Shown: positions 48,553-56,912, counted from the stretch's first letter. The stretch is 64,000 bases of DNA from Betaproteobacteria bacterium HGW-Betaproteobacteria-9 (GCA_002842215.1 PHCC01000016.1:1-64000); one strand, 5' to 3'. Made by a program: numbers and translations. Notes: a model not told the origin generated them from the sequence alone.

Positions 48553-49251
48553 TTGCGCAGTTCTTTCTTCCACACCCCAACCACCGCCCTGGTGCGCCAG
48601 CTTGCGGGCTTTCTGCCCGCGGGGGCGGTTGCGCCCGGTGACGCGGCGCGGCAGGACGTGGCCGAGCGCCTGGGGCAGTGGCTCAACGTGGCCGACGCCA
48701 TCGGCCTGAGTTCGGCGCACGCGGCCATCGCCGCCGCCGGGCGGCAGGCCGCCCGCACCCCCGGCCACCAGGCCACCAGCGCCGAAACGCTGCAGGCGGA
48801 GCTGGAGCGCGTGCGCGCCGTGCTCAGCCAGTCCATCACCACGCGCGACGCGCGCCACCAGCCCGATCCGGACGACCTCGACACAGAGTTCGCCTTCTGC
48901 CTGCAGCGCTACCAGGACCAGCAACGCCGTCTGGAAATGAGCGTGGACGCGCTGCGCACACACGTGCGCCAGACGCTGGCCCAAGGCACCCCCCGCCTGG
49001 CCCAGCTCGCCGCGCTCGACGCCGCGATGGACCAGATGTTCGGCGGGCGCGAGCAGCGCCTGTTGAACAACGTGCCCGGTTTTCTGAGGGCGCGGTTCAT
49101 GGCGCTGCGCCAGGCCGCCGCCGCGTCCGACACCCCGCACGACGTGCACTGGTTGCAGGGCTTCGAGACCGAGCTGGAGCAGACCCTGCTCGCCGAACTC
49201 GACCACCGCCTGCAACCGGTCGTCGGAATGATCGAATCGTTCGACACATGA
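48553..49251 (+). CDS. DUF3348 family protein, first gene of the MotAB-like locus
   Basis: About 232 residues, soluble and mostly helical. Blocks FFHTPTTALVRQLAGFLPAG, ERLGQWLNVADAIGLSSAHAAI, LDTEFAFCLQRYQDQQRRLEMSVDALR and LNNVPGFLRARFMALRQ fit DUF3348. No ATG starts the conserved part. TTG at 48553 is preferred; an ATG at 48394 would add 53 residues that are proline-rich and lack the local third-position GC bias. It is followed by the channel-like DUF802 gene, an OmpA gene and DUF2894, a recurrent set in Burkholderiales. Its role is unknown, perhaps as a cytosolic partner. Confidence 0.75.
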   Translation: MRSSFFHTPTTALVRQLAGFLPAGAVAPGDAARQDVAERLGQWLNVADAIGLSSAHAAIAAAGRQAARTPGHQATSAETLQAELERVRAVLSQSITTRDARHQPDPDDLDTEFAFCLQRYQDQQRRLEMSVDALRTHVRQTLAQGTPRLAQLAALDAAMDQMFGGREQRLLNNVPGFLRARFMALRQAAAASDTPHDVHWLQGFETELEQTLLAELDHRLQPVVGMIESFDT

Positions 49252-49283
49252 ACCGCGCAGCACCGCTTGGCGCAGCCGCCTTC

Positions 49284-49314
49284 ACCCCAACCCTCTCCCG
49301 CTTGCGGGAGAGGG
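49284..49314. repeat. REP-like hairpin, copy 1 between DUF3348 and DUF802
   Basis: CCCTCTCCCG-CTTG-CGGGAGAGGG has the same 10-bp arms as the element after glxR, and is preceded by CACCCCAA. A second related copy in the opposite orientation is at 49383-49418, so together they form a paired element in the gap. Confidence 0.65.
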
Positions 49315-49382
49315 TGTCAACTTCCTCGCCACTCCGGGGAAAGTTGCCAACTGCCAGCCCGGCAGCGCACCGTGCTTTCGCT

Positions 49383-49418
49383 CCCTCGCCCCTCTGGGGA
49401 GAGGGCTGGGGTGAGGGG
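49383..49418. repeat. REP-like element, copy 2 between DUF3348 and DUF802
   Basis: CCCTCGCCCCTCTGGGGAGAGGG followed by CTGGGGTGAGGGG is a variant of the preceding element on the other strand. It ends 67 bases before the DUF802 start. Confidence 0.55.
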
Positions 49419-49485
49419 TTCATCCCCCGCCCAAGACGCCAGGTCAACACCTCACACCGAATTTGAGCCTTTGAAAACACAAGCC

Positions 49486-52128
49486 ATGTCTTCTTCCTCC
49501 TTCTCCAGCCGAGCCCTGCTCATCGGCGCCTTCCTCCTGGGCCTCTTCGCCATTGCCTGGGTGGGCGTCGGCTTCGTCGGCACCAGCAGTTGGCTCGCGT
49601 TGGGCATGACCGTAGCCATCGCCGCTGCCTACCTACTGGGCGCGCAGGAAATCCGCCGCTTCCGCAGCGCCAGCACCGGCCTGGCCCAGGCGCTGGCCCA
49701 CATCCCGCAACCCCTCGGCGGCCTGGCCGACTGGCTCGCCCGTGTGCCCGCCCCGCTGCAGAACGCCGTGCGCCAGCGCATCGAGAGCGGGCGGGGTGCG
49801 CTGCCCGGCCTGGCGCTCACGCCCTACCTCATCGGTCTGCTGGTCATGCTCGGCATGTTGGGCACCTTCCTCGGCATGGTGGTCACCTTCAAGGGCGCGG
49901 TGTTCGCGCTCGAAGGCTCGGCCGATCTGGGCGCCATCCGCGGCGCACTGGCCGCACCCATCAAGGGCCTGGGCATTTCGTTTGGCACCTCGGTCGCCGG
50001 TGTGGCCAGCTCGGCCATGCTGGGCCTCATGTCGGCCATCGCCCGCCGCGAGCGTTTGGATGCGGCCCGCGCGCTGGAGCAGCACACCGCCGGCGCGCTG
50101 CGCCCCTTCACGGCCGCCTTCATCGCCGCCGAGAACCGCGACCACACCTTCGCCGCGCTGCAGCGCCAGGCCGACGCGCTGCCCCAGGTCGTCACGCAGC
50201 TGCAGGCGCTCATGGAGCAGGTCGAGCGCCGCCACCAGCAGCTGGATGCACAGCTCACCGCGCGGCAAGACCAGTTCCACCGCGAAGCCGCCGCCGCGTA
50301 CACCGGCTTGGGCCAGTCGGTGGCGCAGACGCTCAACGAGAGCCTGTCGTCGAGCGCCCGCGTGGCCAGCGACAGCATCAAGCCCGTGGTGGAGAACGCC
50401 ATGGCGGCCATCGCGCAGGAATCCACCCGCCTGCACGAGCGCGTGAGCGCGGCGGTGCAGACGCAGCTGACCGGCCTTTCCACCCAGTTCGCCGCCACCA
50501 CCGGCAGCGTGGCCGAAGGCTGGCACGCCGCGCTGCAGAACCACGAGCGCACCAGCACCCAGTTCGTGCAGGGCCTGGGCGACGCGCTGGGTCAGTTCAA
50601 CGCCAGCTTCGCAGCCCGCGCCGCCCAGCTGCTGTCCAACGTGCAACAAGCCACGGCGCAGCAGCACAGCGAGCAGGCCCAGGCCGAAGCGCAGAAGCAG
50701 GCCGCGTGGACCACCGCGCTGCAAGGCATGGCCAGCAGCCTGCAGGCCGAGTGGCAGCAGGTGGGCGCCCATCACCTCGCACAGCAGCAGGCCGTCTGCC
50801 AGACGCTGGAGCACACCGCCAGCTCCATCCAGCACAGCGCCAGCGAACAGGCCACGCGCAGCATGGAGAGCGTGGCCCGTCTGCTGGCGCAGAGCGAAGC
50901 GCTCGTGCTGGCCCGCACCGAGTCGGAAGCGTTGTGGACGCAACAACACGGCCAGCGCATGGATCAGCTCGCCGCGCTCTGGCGCAGCGAACTCAGCGCT
51001 CTGCGCAGCGACGAAGCCGCGCGCGGCCAGGCCGCCGTGGAGCGCCTGAGCAGTCTTCAAGTCGAGCTGGCCACGCAACTGCAAACCCTGCGCACCGAAG
51101 AAGCCGCGCGCCAGCAAGCCACCGCCGAGCAAGCCGCTGCGCTGCACAGCGACATCAGCATCCAGTTGCAAGCGCTGCGCACCGAAGAAAGCACGCACCT
51201 GCAAGCCCTGCGCGGTGAAGAAGCTGCCCGCGGCCAGGCCGCGGTGGACCGCCTCGCCAGCCTGCAAACCGAGCTGGCCACGCAGCTGCAAACCCTGCGC
51301 GCAGAAGAAGCTGCCCGCCAGCAAGCCGCCGCCGAACAGGCCGCCGCGCTGCACAGCACCATCAGCACCCAGTTGCAAACATTGCGGGCCGAAGAAACCA
51401 CCCACCTGCAAGCCCTGCGCAACGAAGAAGCCGCGCGTGGCCAGGCCGCTGTGGACCGCCTCACCGAGCTGCAGACCGCTGTCACCGAGCACCTGGCCAC
51501 GCTCGGCACCTCGCTCGAAGCGCCCATGTCGCGCCTGCTCGAAACCGCTTCGGAAGCCCCCAAGGCCGCGGCCGAAGTCATTGGCCAGCTGCGCGGCGAA
51601 ATGAGCCGCCTCACCGAGCGCGACAACCTGGCCTTGCAGGAGCGCACCGAGCTGGTGGCCCACATCAGCAGCCTGCTGCAGAACGTGCAGCAGACCACCA
51701 GCGAGCAGCGTGCCGCCATCGAATCGCTGGTTGCGTCGGCCACCACCGTGCTCAACCAGACCGGCGCGCAGTTCGCGCAGACCCTGGGCGCTCAGGCCGG
51801 CCGGGCCGACGAGCAGACCGCGCAGCTGGCCACCAGCACCGCCGAGCTCGCCGCGCTGGGTGAAGCCTTCCAGCAAGGCGTTCAGCTCTTCCGCAGCACG
51901 AACGAAAAGCTCATCGACGGCCTGCAGCGCGTCGAAGGCGCCATCGGCCAGTCCATGGCGCGCAGCGACGAACAGCTCGCTTACTACGTGGCGCAGGCGC
52001 GCGAGGTGATCGACCTCAGCATCAGCGCGCAGCAAGGCATCGTGGAAGACATGCGCAGCCTGCGCGCCAGCAAACCCACCGTCGCCAGAGCTGCGCCAGC
52101 CGCACCCGCTGAGCAAGGGGCCGCGTGA
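49486..52128 (+). CDS. DUF802 protein: MotA/ExbB-like channel with long coiled-coil tail
   Basis: The protein has 880 residues. Two helices at about 10-31 and 35-52 are followed by a MotA/TolQ/ExbB-like pair at about 111-136 (IGLLVMLGMLGTFLGMVVTF, with the GxLGTFxGM motif) and 162-184 (LGISFGTSVAGVASSAMLGL). Residues about 190-880 are almost wholly Ala/Gln/Glu/Leu-rich helix, predicted coiled coil, with a 69-residue tandem repeat. The architecture of a proton-channel head plus long cytoplasmic tail parallels ZorA of the Zorya defence system and some MotA-like motors. The start MSSSSFSS is the first ATG before the first helix. It overlaps the OmpA gene start. Confidence 0.8.
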   Translation: MSSSSFSSRALLIGAFLLGLFAIAWVGVGFVGTSSWLALGMTVAIAAAYLLGAQEIRRFRSASTGLAQALAHIPQPLGGLADWLARVPAPLQNAVRQRIESGRGALPGLALTPYLIGLLVMLGMLGTFLGMVVTFKGAVFALEGSADLGAIRGALAAPIKGLGISFGTSVAGVASSAMLGLMSAIARRERLDAARALEQHTAGALRPFTAAFIAAENRDHTFAALQRQADALPQVVTQLQALMEQVERRHQQLDAQLTARQDQFHREAAAAYTGLGQSVAQTLNESLSSSARVASDSIKPVVENAMAAIAQESTRLHERVSAAVQTQLTGLSTQFAATTGSVAEGWHAALQNHERTSTQFVQGLGDALGQFNASFAARAAQLLSNVQQATAQQHSEQAQAEAQKQAAWTTALQGMASSLQAEWQQVGAHHLAQQQAVCQTLEHTASSIQHSASEQATRSMESVARLLAQSEALVLARTESEALWTQQHGQRMDQLAALWRSELSALRSDEAARGQAAVERLSSLQVELATQLQTLRTEEAARQQATAEQAAALHSDISIQLQALRTEESTHLQALRGEEAARGQAAVDRLASLQTELATQLQTLRAEEAARQQAAAEQAAALHSTISTQLQTLRAEETTHLQALRNEEAARGQAAVDRLTELQTAVTEHLATLGTSLEAPMSRLLETASEAPKAAAEVIGQLRGEMSRLTERDNLALQERTELVAHISSLLQNVQQTTSEQRAAIESLVASATTVLNQTGAQFAQTLGAQAGRADEQTAQLATSTAELAALGEAFQQGVQLFRSTNEKLIDGLQRVEGAIGQSMARSDEQLAYYVAQAREVIDLSISAQQGIVEDMRSLRASKPTVARAAPAAPAEQGAA
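51001..51480 (+). repeat. Tandem 207-bp coding repeat in the DUF802 tail
   Basis: Two full units (51001-51207 and 51208-51414) and a partial third (from 51415) encode 69-residue repeats that begin LRxxEAARGQAAVxRLxxLQ. The units differ at scattered codons, so the duplication is not brand new. The phase keeps the coiled-coil frame. Confidence 0.85.
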
Positions 52129-52814
52129 TGCACAGCAGCGTGGACGACACCGCCATCGACGACGGCCTGGGTGAGACTGCGCCCGTCTGGGCCGTGTTCG
52201 GCGATCTCATGTCCGGCGTGGTCGGCGCCTTTGTGCTCATCCTCATCGGCGTGCTGCTGGTGCAGATGGACCTGGTGAGCAGCCTGCAGTCCGAAATCGC
52301 CAAGCGCCAGCAGGAAGAAGCCCGCCGCATGGCGCTGGAAAAAGCGCTCGCCATTCCGCTGCAGAGCGGCCGCGTCACGCTCAACAACGGCCGCATCGGC
52401 ATCAGCGGCAGCGTGCTGTTCGACTTCAACTCCGATCAATTGCGCCCTGAGGGCCAGCAACTGCTCAAGAGCCTGGTGCCGCCGCTGGAGGTGTACCTCG
52501 GCGAGCGCGACGAGATGCTCATGGTGAGCGGCTTCACCGACGACAAGCCCATCGTCAAAGGCCCCCACCAGCGCTTCGAAGACAACCTGGAGCTCTCGGC
52601 CCAGCGCGCGCTCACGGTGACGCGCACGCTCGTCAAGGAAGGCATGCCGCGCCAGCGCGTGTTCAGCGCCGCCTTCGGCGCCGAGCAACCCGTGGCCAGC
52701 AACGCCGATGAAAAGGGCCGAGCGCTCAACCGCCGCGTGGAAATGGCCCCCGTGCCCCGCGCCGCGCCCACGCCCAGCACGGCCGCGCCCGCGGCCGCCA
52801 CCGCCAAGCCATGA
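52128..52814 (+). CDS. OmpA/MotB-like membrane protein (ZorB-like)
   Basis: The protein has 228 residues. A short cytoplasmic head leads into one transmembrane helix at about 20-46 (VWAVFGDLMSGVVGAFVLIL), with Asp26 placed like the proton-carrying Asp of MotB. A linker follows, then the OmpA-type peptidoglycan-binding domain at about 85-215 (SVLFDFNSDQLRPEGQQLL; LSAQRALTVTRTLVKEGMP; GRALNRRVEM). The ATG at 52128 overlaps the DUF802 stop by one base; a GTG one codon earlier is possible. It should anchor the DUF802 channel to the cell wall as a stator-like complex. Confidence 0.85.
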   Translation: MHSSVDDTAIDDGLGETAPVWAVFGDLMSGVVGAFVLILIGVLLVQMDLVSSLQSEIAKRQQEEARRMALEKALAIPLQSGRVTLNNGRIGISGSVLFDFNSDQLRPEGQQLLKSLVPPLEVYLGERDEMLMVSGFTDDKPIVKGPHQRFEDNLELSAQRALTVTRTLVKEGMPRQRVFSAAFGAEQPVASNADEKGRALNRRVEMAPVPRAAPTPSTAAPAAATAKP

Positions 52815-53257
52815 ACGCCAGCGGCGATCCTGATCGTCTCCCTCCTCCAAAGGGGGAAGGAGCCAACCCAGCGCAGCGGGCAACACCGTCCCCCCTCGCA
52901 GCCCTCAACGCCCACATCGCCCAGGCCAGCCAGGCCGCTGCAGGCGGCCTGAAATCAAGCGCGGGCCAGTGGCCCGAACTGCGCAGCGCCCAGCGCTTCC
53001 GCGAAACCTGGGAACGCCTGGGCGCCGAAGCCACCGTGGTCCAGGCCACCCACCGCGCGCCCGAAAACGCCGGTCCGCTCAACTCCCACATGCTCGTGCT
53101 GCGCACCCTCGGCCTCATGCGCGAACTCTCGCCGCACTACCTGCGGCGCTTCCTCTCGCACACCGAAACCCTGCTCTGGCTGGAGCAGGCGCAGGGGCAG
53201 CTCAAGGCGCCGGTGGGCAAAGGCAAGGCGGTGAAGGCGGCGCGACAGAAGAAGTGA
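52811..53257 (+). CDS. DUF2894 family protein, last gene of the MotAB-like locus
   Basis: About 148 residues. The conserved C-terminal half (RAPENAGPLNSHMLVLRTLGLMRELSPHYLRRFLSHTETLLWLEQA) fits DUF2894; the end is basic (KGKAVKAARQKK). The start overlaps the OmpA stop as ATGA. Codons about 6-28 look like a dispersed repeat element translated in frame (CCTCCTCCAAAGGGGGAAGG in the DNA), so the N-terminus is probably a disordered insertion. Always being encoded with DUF802 and OmpA suggests a shared complex. Function is unknown. Confidence 0.78.
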   Translation: MNASGDPDRLPPPKGEGANPAQRATPSPLAALNAHIAQASQAAAGGLKSSAGQWPELRSAQRFRETWERLGAEATVVQATHRAPENAGPLNSHMLVLRTLGLMRELSPHYLRRFLSHTETLLWLEQAQGQLKAPVGKGKAVKAARQKK

Positions 53258-53418
53258 AGACGCCGGCCATGGCGGCGCGGAAAGCCCATGTGGCTGGTGC
53301 AAGAACAAGTGGGGGCGTATCGTGTCCAACCACCCCGCGCGCGCTCATCGCTGAGTTCTCCGACCCCGACCGGTCGGCGGGCGATGGGCCCCGCCGTGCA
53401 ACACGCAGGAGAACCCCC

Positions 53419-53781
53419 ATGTCTTACATCGACGGTTTCGTGATCGCGGTCCCGACCGGGAACCGGCAGCAGTTCATTGCCCACGCCAACCAGGTTGATA
53501 GCGCCTTCATCGATCACGGCGCGACGCGCGTGGTCGAAGCCTGGGGCGACGACGTGCCCGATGGCAAGCTCACCGACTTTCGCCGCGCCGTGAAGGCCGA
53601 GCCGGGCGAGAACATCGTGTTCGCCTTCATGGAATGGCCGTCGCGCGAAGTCTGCGACGCCGCGCACGACAAGATGGTGAAGGACGAGCGCATGCAGCCG
53701 CCCGAGGGCATGGACTGGCCGTTCGACGGCAAGCGCATGATCTTTGCCGGGTTCACCCCGGTCGTGACACTGGAGCAATGA
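53419..53781 (+). CDS. DUF1428 family protein (YbaA-like)
   Basis: The protein has 120 residues. SYIDGFVIAVPTGNRQQFI, VEAWGDDVPDGKLTDFRRAV, FAFMEWPSREVCDAAHDKMV and GKRMIFAGFTPV match the family of small ferredoxin-fold proteins of unknown function. GGAGAA precedes the start. Two bases separate it from the VOC-domain gene, so they form an operon. Genes of this kind are often near ECF41 sigma factors, but no such promoter was seen before it. Confidence 0.88.
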   Translation: MSYIDGFVIAVPTGNRQQFIAHANQVDSAFIDHGATRVVEAWGDDVPDGKLTDFRRAVKAEPGENIVFAFMEWPSREVCDAAHDKMVKDERMQPPEGMDWPFDGKRMIFAGFTPVVTLEQ

Positions 53782-53782
53782 C

Positions 53783-54550
53783 ATGAGCAACCGCCAGGGC
53801 GACTTCATCTGGTACGAGCTGCTGACCACCGACGCCGACGCCGCGCAGCGCTTCTACGGAGCCGTCGTCGGCTGGAAGGCGAGCGACAGCGGCCAGCCGG
53901 GCATGGACTACCGCATCCTCGACGCCGGTGACGGCCCGGCGGGCGGCCTGATGCAGCTCAACGAACAGATGCCCGGTGCGACGCCGGTCTGGCTCGGTTA
54001 TGTCGGGGTGGCCGACGTCGACGCCGCGGTTGCCGACTGGACGGCCGCCGGCGGCAGCGTGCAGATGCCCGCGATGGACATCCCGAACGTCGGGCGGATG
54101 GCGATGCTCGCCGACCCGGACGGCGTGCCGCTGTACGTGATGCGCGGCGCGGTCGATGAGGTCAGCACGGCCTTTCGCGTCGCCGATGCGCGCCATGTGC
54201 GCTGGAATGAAATCGCCGTGAAGGACGACAAAGCATCACTCGCGTTCTACCAGGAGCGCTTCGGCTGGACAGCGGTCGACAAAATGCCGATGGGCGAGCT
54301 CGGTGACTACCACTTGCTCGCCGCCAACGGCGTCAACATCGGCGCATTGATGCGCAGCCCGGCCGGCCATGCGCCACGCTGGACCTACTACATCGGGGTC
54401 GGTGACATCGATGTGGCGATGGCGCAGATCCAGGCGGGCGGTGGCCAGGTGCTCGATGGCCCGCACCAGATCCCCGGCGGCGAATACAGCCTGCATGCGC
54501 GCGACCCGCAAGGTGCTGCCTTCGGCCTCGTCGGCCCGCGGATTGCATAG
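53783..54550 (+). CDS. Two-domain VOC (glyoxalase-like) protein
   Basis: The protein has 255 residues and contains two vicinal-oxygen-chelate domains (about 5-120 and 135-252): FIWYELLTTDADAAQRFYGAVVGW and RWNEIAVKDDKASLAFYQERFGW are the duplicated openings, and HARDPQGAAFGLVGPR is the typical end. Such proteins bind metals and small ligands in resistance, glyoxalase or dioxygenase roles. The substrate is unknown. It follows the DUF1428 gene directly. Confidence 0.85.
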   Translation: MSNRQGDFIWYELLTTDADAAQRFYGAVVGWKASDSGQPGMDYRILDAGDGPAGGLMQLNEQMPGATPVWLGYVGVADVDAAVADWTAAGGSVQMPAMDIPNVGRMAMLADPDGVPLYVMRGAVDEVSTAFRVADARHVRWNEIAVKDDKASLAFYQERFGWTAVDKMPMGELGDYHLLAANGVNIGALMRSPAGHAPRWTYYIGVGDIDVAMAQIQAGGGQVLDGPHQIPGGEYSLHARDPQGAAFGLVGPRIA

Positions 54551-54567
54551 CCGTGACCCCAGGCAGC

Positions 54568-54606
54568 GCCGCCGGTCCAGGCGGCACGCCCGTGAAGAAA
54601 CGGGCG
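54568..54606. terminator. Double hairpin between convergent genes
   Basis: GCCGCC/GGCGGC (loop GGTCCA) is followed by CGCCCGT/ACGGGCG (loop GAAGAA). The pair fills the 57-base gap between the convergent VOC and NmrA-like genes. No T-run is present on either strand, so termination efficiency is uncertain. Confidence 0.45.
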
Positions 54607-54607
54607 C

Positions 54608-55384
54608 TCAGGGGCGAGCGGCAAGTCCGGCGCTGGCCTGTGCGGCGAGCCAGTCCTTGAAACAAACGGTACCCAGGCGGGGGTTGGCCCCGGGCACGAG
54701 CGTGCTGTCATGGATCTCGGCGCCGAAATAGTGTGCCCCTGGCTCGGCAACGACGGTGCGGGGGTCGTGAATGGCCGTCAGGTAGGTTTGCACCAGATCG
54801 GACAGCCGGAACCGTTCGGGGCCGGCTACCTCGATCACGCCGTTGACCGGTGCCGCGAGGGCCGCTTCGGCCACGGCGGCGGCGATGTCGCCGGATGCAA
54901 TCGGCTGGATGCTGGCCGGTGAGAGCCTGACCGTCTTGCCGTCAGCCGCTGTGCCCGATTGCGCGATGCCGGCGACGAACTCGAAGAACTGGGTCGATTG
55001 CACGATGGTGTACGGCACGCCGCCCTGCCGGATCAGCCGTTCTTGCGCGGCCTTGGCCCGGAAGTAGCCGCTTTGCTGGAGCCTGTCGGTGCCCACCACC
55101 GAGAGCGCCACGTGGTGCCCGACGCCCGCGGCCCGTTCTGCGGCCAGCAGGTTGCGACCCGAGGTCTCGAAGAAGGCGAGCACGGCCGCGTCTTCGAACG
55201 ATGGCGAGTTCGCCACATCAACGACCACCTGAGCGCCCGCCAGCGCGTCGGCCAGGCCCTCGCCCGTGAGGGTGTTCACACCCGACTGCGGTGAGGCCGC
55301 CACGGTTTCGTGTCCACGTGCTTGGAGCAGGGCGACGAGCCTGGAACCGATCAGGCCGGTTCCTCCGATCACAATCATTTTCAT
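54608..55384 (-). CDS. NmrA/SDR-like NAD(P)-binding protein
   Basis: The protein has 258 residues. The dinucleotide motif is [18 protein letters not shown], followed by [17 protein letters not shown] and [13 protein letters not shown]. It belongs to the atypical short-chain dehydrogenase group, many of which sense redox state. It lies 17 bases downstream of the AhpD-like gene and shares its ECF41-type promoter. Epimerase/oxidoreductase genes like this are standard ECF41 targets. ATG at 55384 is selected by the nucleotide-binding motif. Confidence 0.87.
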   Translation of the reverse strand: MKMIVIGGTGLIGSRLVALLQARGHETVAASPQSGVNTLTGEGLADALAGAQVVVDVANSPSFEDAAVLAFFETSGRNLLAAERAAGVGHHVALSVVGTDRLQQSGYFRAKAAQERLIRQGGVPYTIVQSTQFFEFVAGIAQSGTAADGKTVRLSPASIQPIASGDIAAAVAEAALAAPVNGVIEVAGPERFRLSDLVQTYLTAIHDPRTVVAEPGAHYFGAEIHDSTLVPGANPRLGTVCFKDWLAAQASAGLAARP

Positions 55385-55401
55385 GATGAGGTGTCCTGGG
55401 T

Positions 55402-55881
55402 TCAGTTGAGGTTGGCCTTGTCGAGGCCGAAAGCGGCGTCGTACGCCCCGGGCACGGTCTTGAAGGCCACGTTGGCGCGGTTCCATGCATTGATCGACAT
55501 CACGATGAAGGTCAGGTCCGAGAGCTCCTTCTCGGAAAACTGTGTGCGCACCCGCTCATAGAGTTCGTCGGGCACACCGTGCTCCGGTATGCGGGTCAGC
55601 ACCTCGGTCCAGGCGAGCGCTGCGCGCTCACGCGGAACGAACAGCGTCGACTCGCGCCAGATCGCCAGATGGTGCAGGCGCAGGGGTCGTTCGCCGTGGA
55701 TCGTGGCCTGCTTGATGTGCATGTCCACACACAGGCCGCAACCGTTGAGCTGTGAGGCCCGGATCTCGACCAGGTGGCGGATGCCCTCCTCGATGGCGCT
55801 GTTGTTCAGTGCGGTGCTGAAGGCGACGAACTTTTTGAAGAATTCGGCGGACTGTTCGGCGTAGTTGATGCGTTGGGTCAT
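55402..55881 (-). CDS. AhpD-like carboxymuconolactone decarboxylase family protein
   Basis: The protein has 159 residues. The redox motif CGLCVDMH (Cys48, Cys51, His55) marks the AhpD-like peroxidase subgroup. It probably reduces peroxides or thiols. The start MTQRINYAEQ is chosen on the family pattern. An exact ECF41 promoter (55926-55952) lies 45 bases upstream, and the gene pair with the NmrA-like protein ends at 54608. Confidence 0.9.
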   Translation of the reverse strand: MTQRINYAEQSAEFFKKFVAFSTALNNSAIEEGIRHLVEIRASQLNGCGLCVDMHIKQATIHGERPLRLHHLAIWRESTLFVPRERAALAWTEVLTRIPEHGVPDELYERVRTQFSEKELSDLTFIVMSINAWNRANVAFKTVPGAYDAAFGLDKANLN

Positions 55882-55925
55882 GGTGAGGGTTCGCTTTGAT
55901 TCAGGGTTGTGAGACACACCCTGAA

Positions 55926-55952
55926 GACGCGCGAGCCCTGCCGGTTGTGACA
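55926..55952 (-). promoter_or_regulatory. ECF41-type promoter of the AhpD-like/NmrA-like operon
   Basis: Read on the minus strand it is TGTCACA (55946-55952), a 16-base spacer, then CGTC (55926-55929). This is exactly the published ECF41 promoter pattern. It lies between the sigma gene and the AhpD-like gene and overlaps no coding region on its strand. Confidence 0.85.
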
Positions 55953-55959
55953 AACCTCG

Positions 55960-56841
55960 TCAGACCGGCTTCAACGCCATCGCCATGTGGCGCAGCTTGT
56001 CCGGGTTGCGCTGAACGTGGATGCGCACGATGCGCTCACCGTCGGTCTCGAAGGATTGCACCGATTCGAGCACCCCATCGATGAAGCGCAGCACGCCCCA
56101 CTGCCCGTTGATGACCGCGAGCTCGACCTGCACCGCATCCTTGAACCGCAGACGCGTCGCATAGAACAGTTGAGCAATGCGTGCGCCGCCCAGCAGGGGT
56201 TTGCCGAAACTCGGGACCTTGCCTCCACCGTCACCGATCAACTCGGCGTCCTCGCTCAACAGGGACTTCATGGCGTCGAAGCTGCCATGGGTCAGCGCTT
56301 CAGCGAACTGGCTGAGCACACGCAGGTGCGCCTCGGGTGCCACGGTGAAGCGGGGCCGGGCTTCGCGCAGCTGGGCCCTCGCGCGGCTCACCAGTTGGCG
56401 GCAGGCCGCTTCGCTCTTGCCGATGGTGCGCGCCACTTCGTCGTAGTCCGCGTCAAACACCTCGCGCATCAGGAACGCCGCCCGAGCCTCCGGTGTCAGG
56501 CGCTCCAGCAGGGTCAGGAACGCGACGGAGAGGTCTTCCGCGCGCTCCAGCACCTGTTCGGGCGAAGGGGGTGTCTGGTCCAGGCGCGGTTCCGGTAGCC
56601 AGAAGCCCACGTAGTGCTCCCGCTGCACCTTGGCCGAACGCAGGCGGTCGATCGCCATGCGCGTGGTGGTGGTGACCAGCCAGGCCTCGGCGTTCGCGAT
56701 GGCCGAACGGTCGGCATCGTGCCAGCGCAGCCAGGCGTCCTGCACGACCTCTTCGGCCTCGGCGATGGTGCCGAGCATCCGGTAGGCAATGCCTTGCAGG
56801 CGCCGGCGTTGGCTCTGGAAGGTGTGGGTGGCGTCGTCCAT
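55960..56841 (-). CDS. sigJ: ECF41-type sigma factor with SnoaL-like C-terminal domain (SigJ)
   Basis: The protein has 293 residues. Sigma region 2 is at about 8-75 (LQGIAYRMLGTIAEAEEVVQDAWLRWHDAD), region 4 at about 115-165 (LTPEARAAFLMREVFDADYDEVARTIGKSEAACRQLVSRARAQL), and a SnoaL/NTF2-like domain covers the last 110 residues. In ECF41 factors that extension replaces an anti-sigma factor and sets activity. The ATG at 56841 is chosen over an upstream in-frame start because region 2 follows closely. An exact ECF41 promoter sits 72 bases upstream, so it is autoregulated. Confidence 0.92.
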   Translation of the reverse strand: MDDATHTFQSQRRRLQGIAYRMLGTIAEAEEVVQDAWLRWHDADRSAIANAEAWLVTTTTRMAIDRLRSAKVQREHYVGFWLPEPRLDQTPPSPEQVLERAEDLSVAFLTLLERLTPEARAAFLMREVFDADYDEVARTIGKSEAACRQLVSRARAQLREARPRFTVAPEAHLRVLSQFAEALTHGSFDAMKSLLSEDAELIGDGGGKVPSFGKPLLGGARIAQLFYATRLRFKDAVQVELAVINGQWGVLRFIDGVLESVQSFETDGERIVRIHVQRNPDKLRHMAMALKPV

Positions 56842-56912
56842 GTTGGCGTCAACCTTACATGATGGTCTGATGGTCTGATGGGCCGGGGGTGGCAAAGCCG
56901 TTTGCTGCATCA

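Noticed and set aside
49633..52116. 827-residue minus-strand frame opposite the DUF802 gene
   Set aside because: It is a high-GC antisense shadow: residues mirror the Ala/Gln repeat of the plus-strand gene, and no start signal or domain is seen.
48553..53257. Complete Zorya defence system
   Set aside because: Only ZorA/ZorB-like architecture is present; no ZorC, helicase ZorD or nuclease ZorE gene is nearby, so the defence label is not supported.
52969..53418. Long upstream extension of the DUF1428 gene
   Set aside because: It overlaps DUF2894 in another frame and has no family similarity; the ATG at 53419 with GGAGAA fits the family start.
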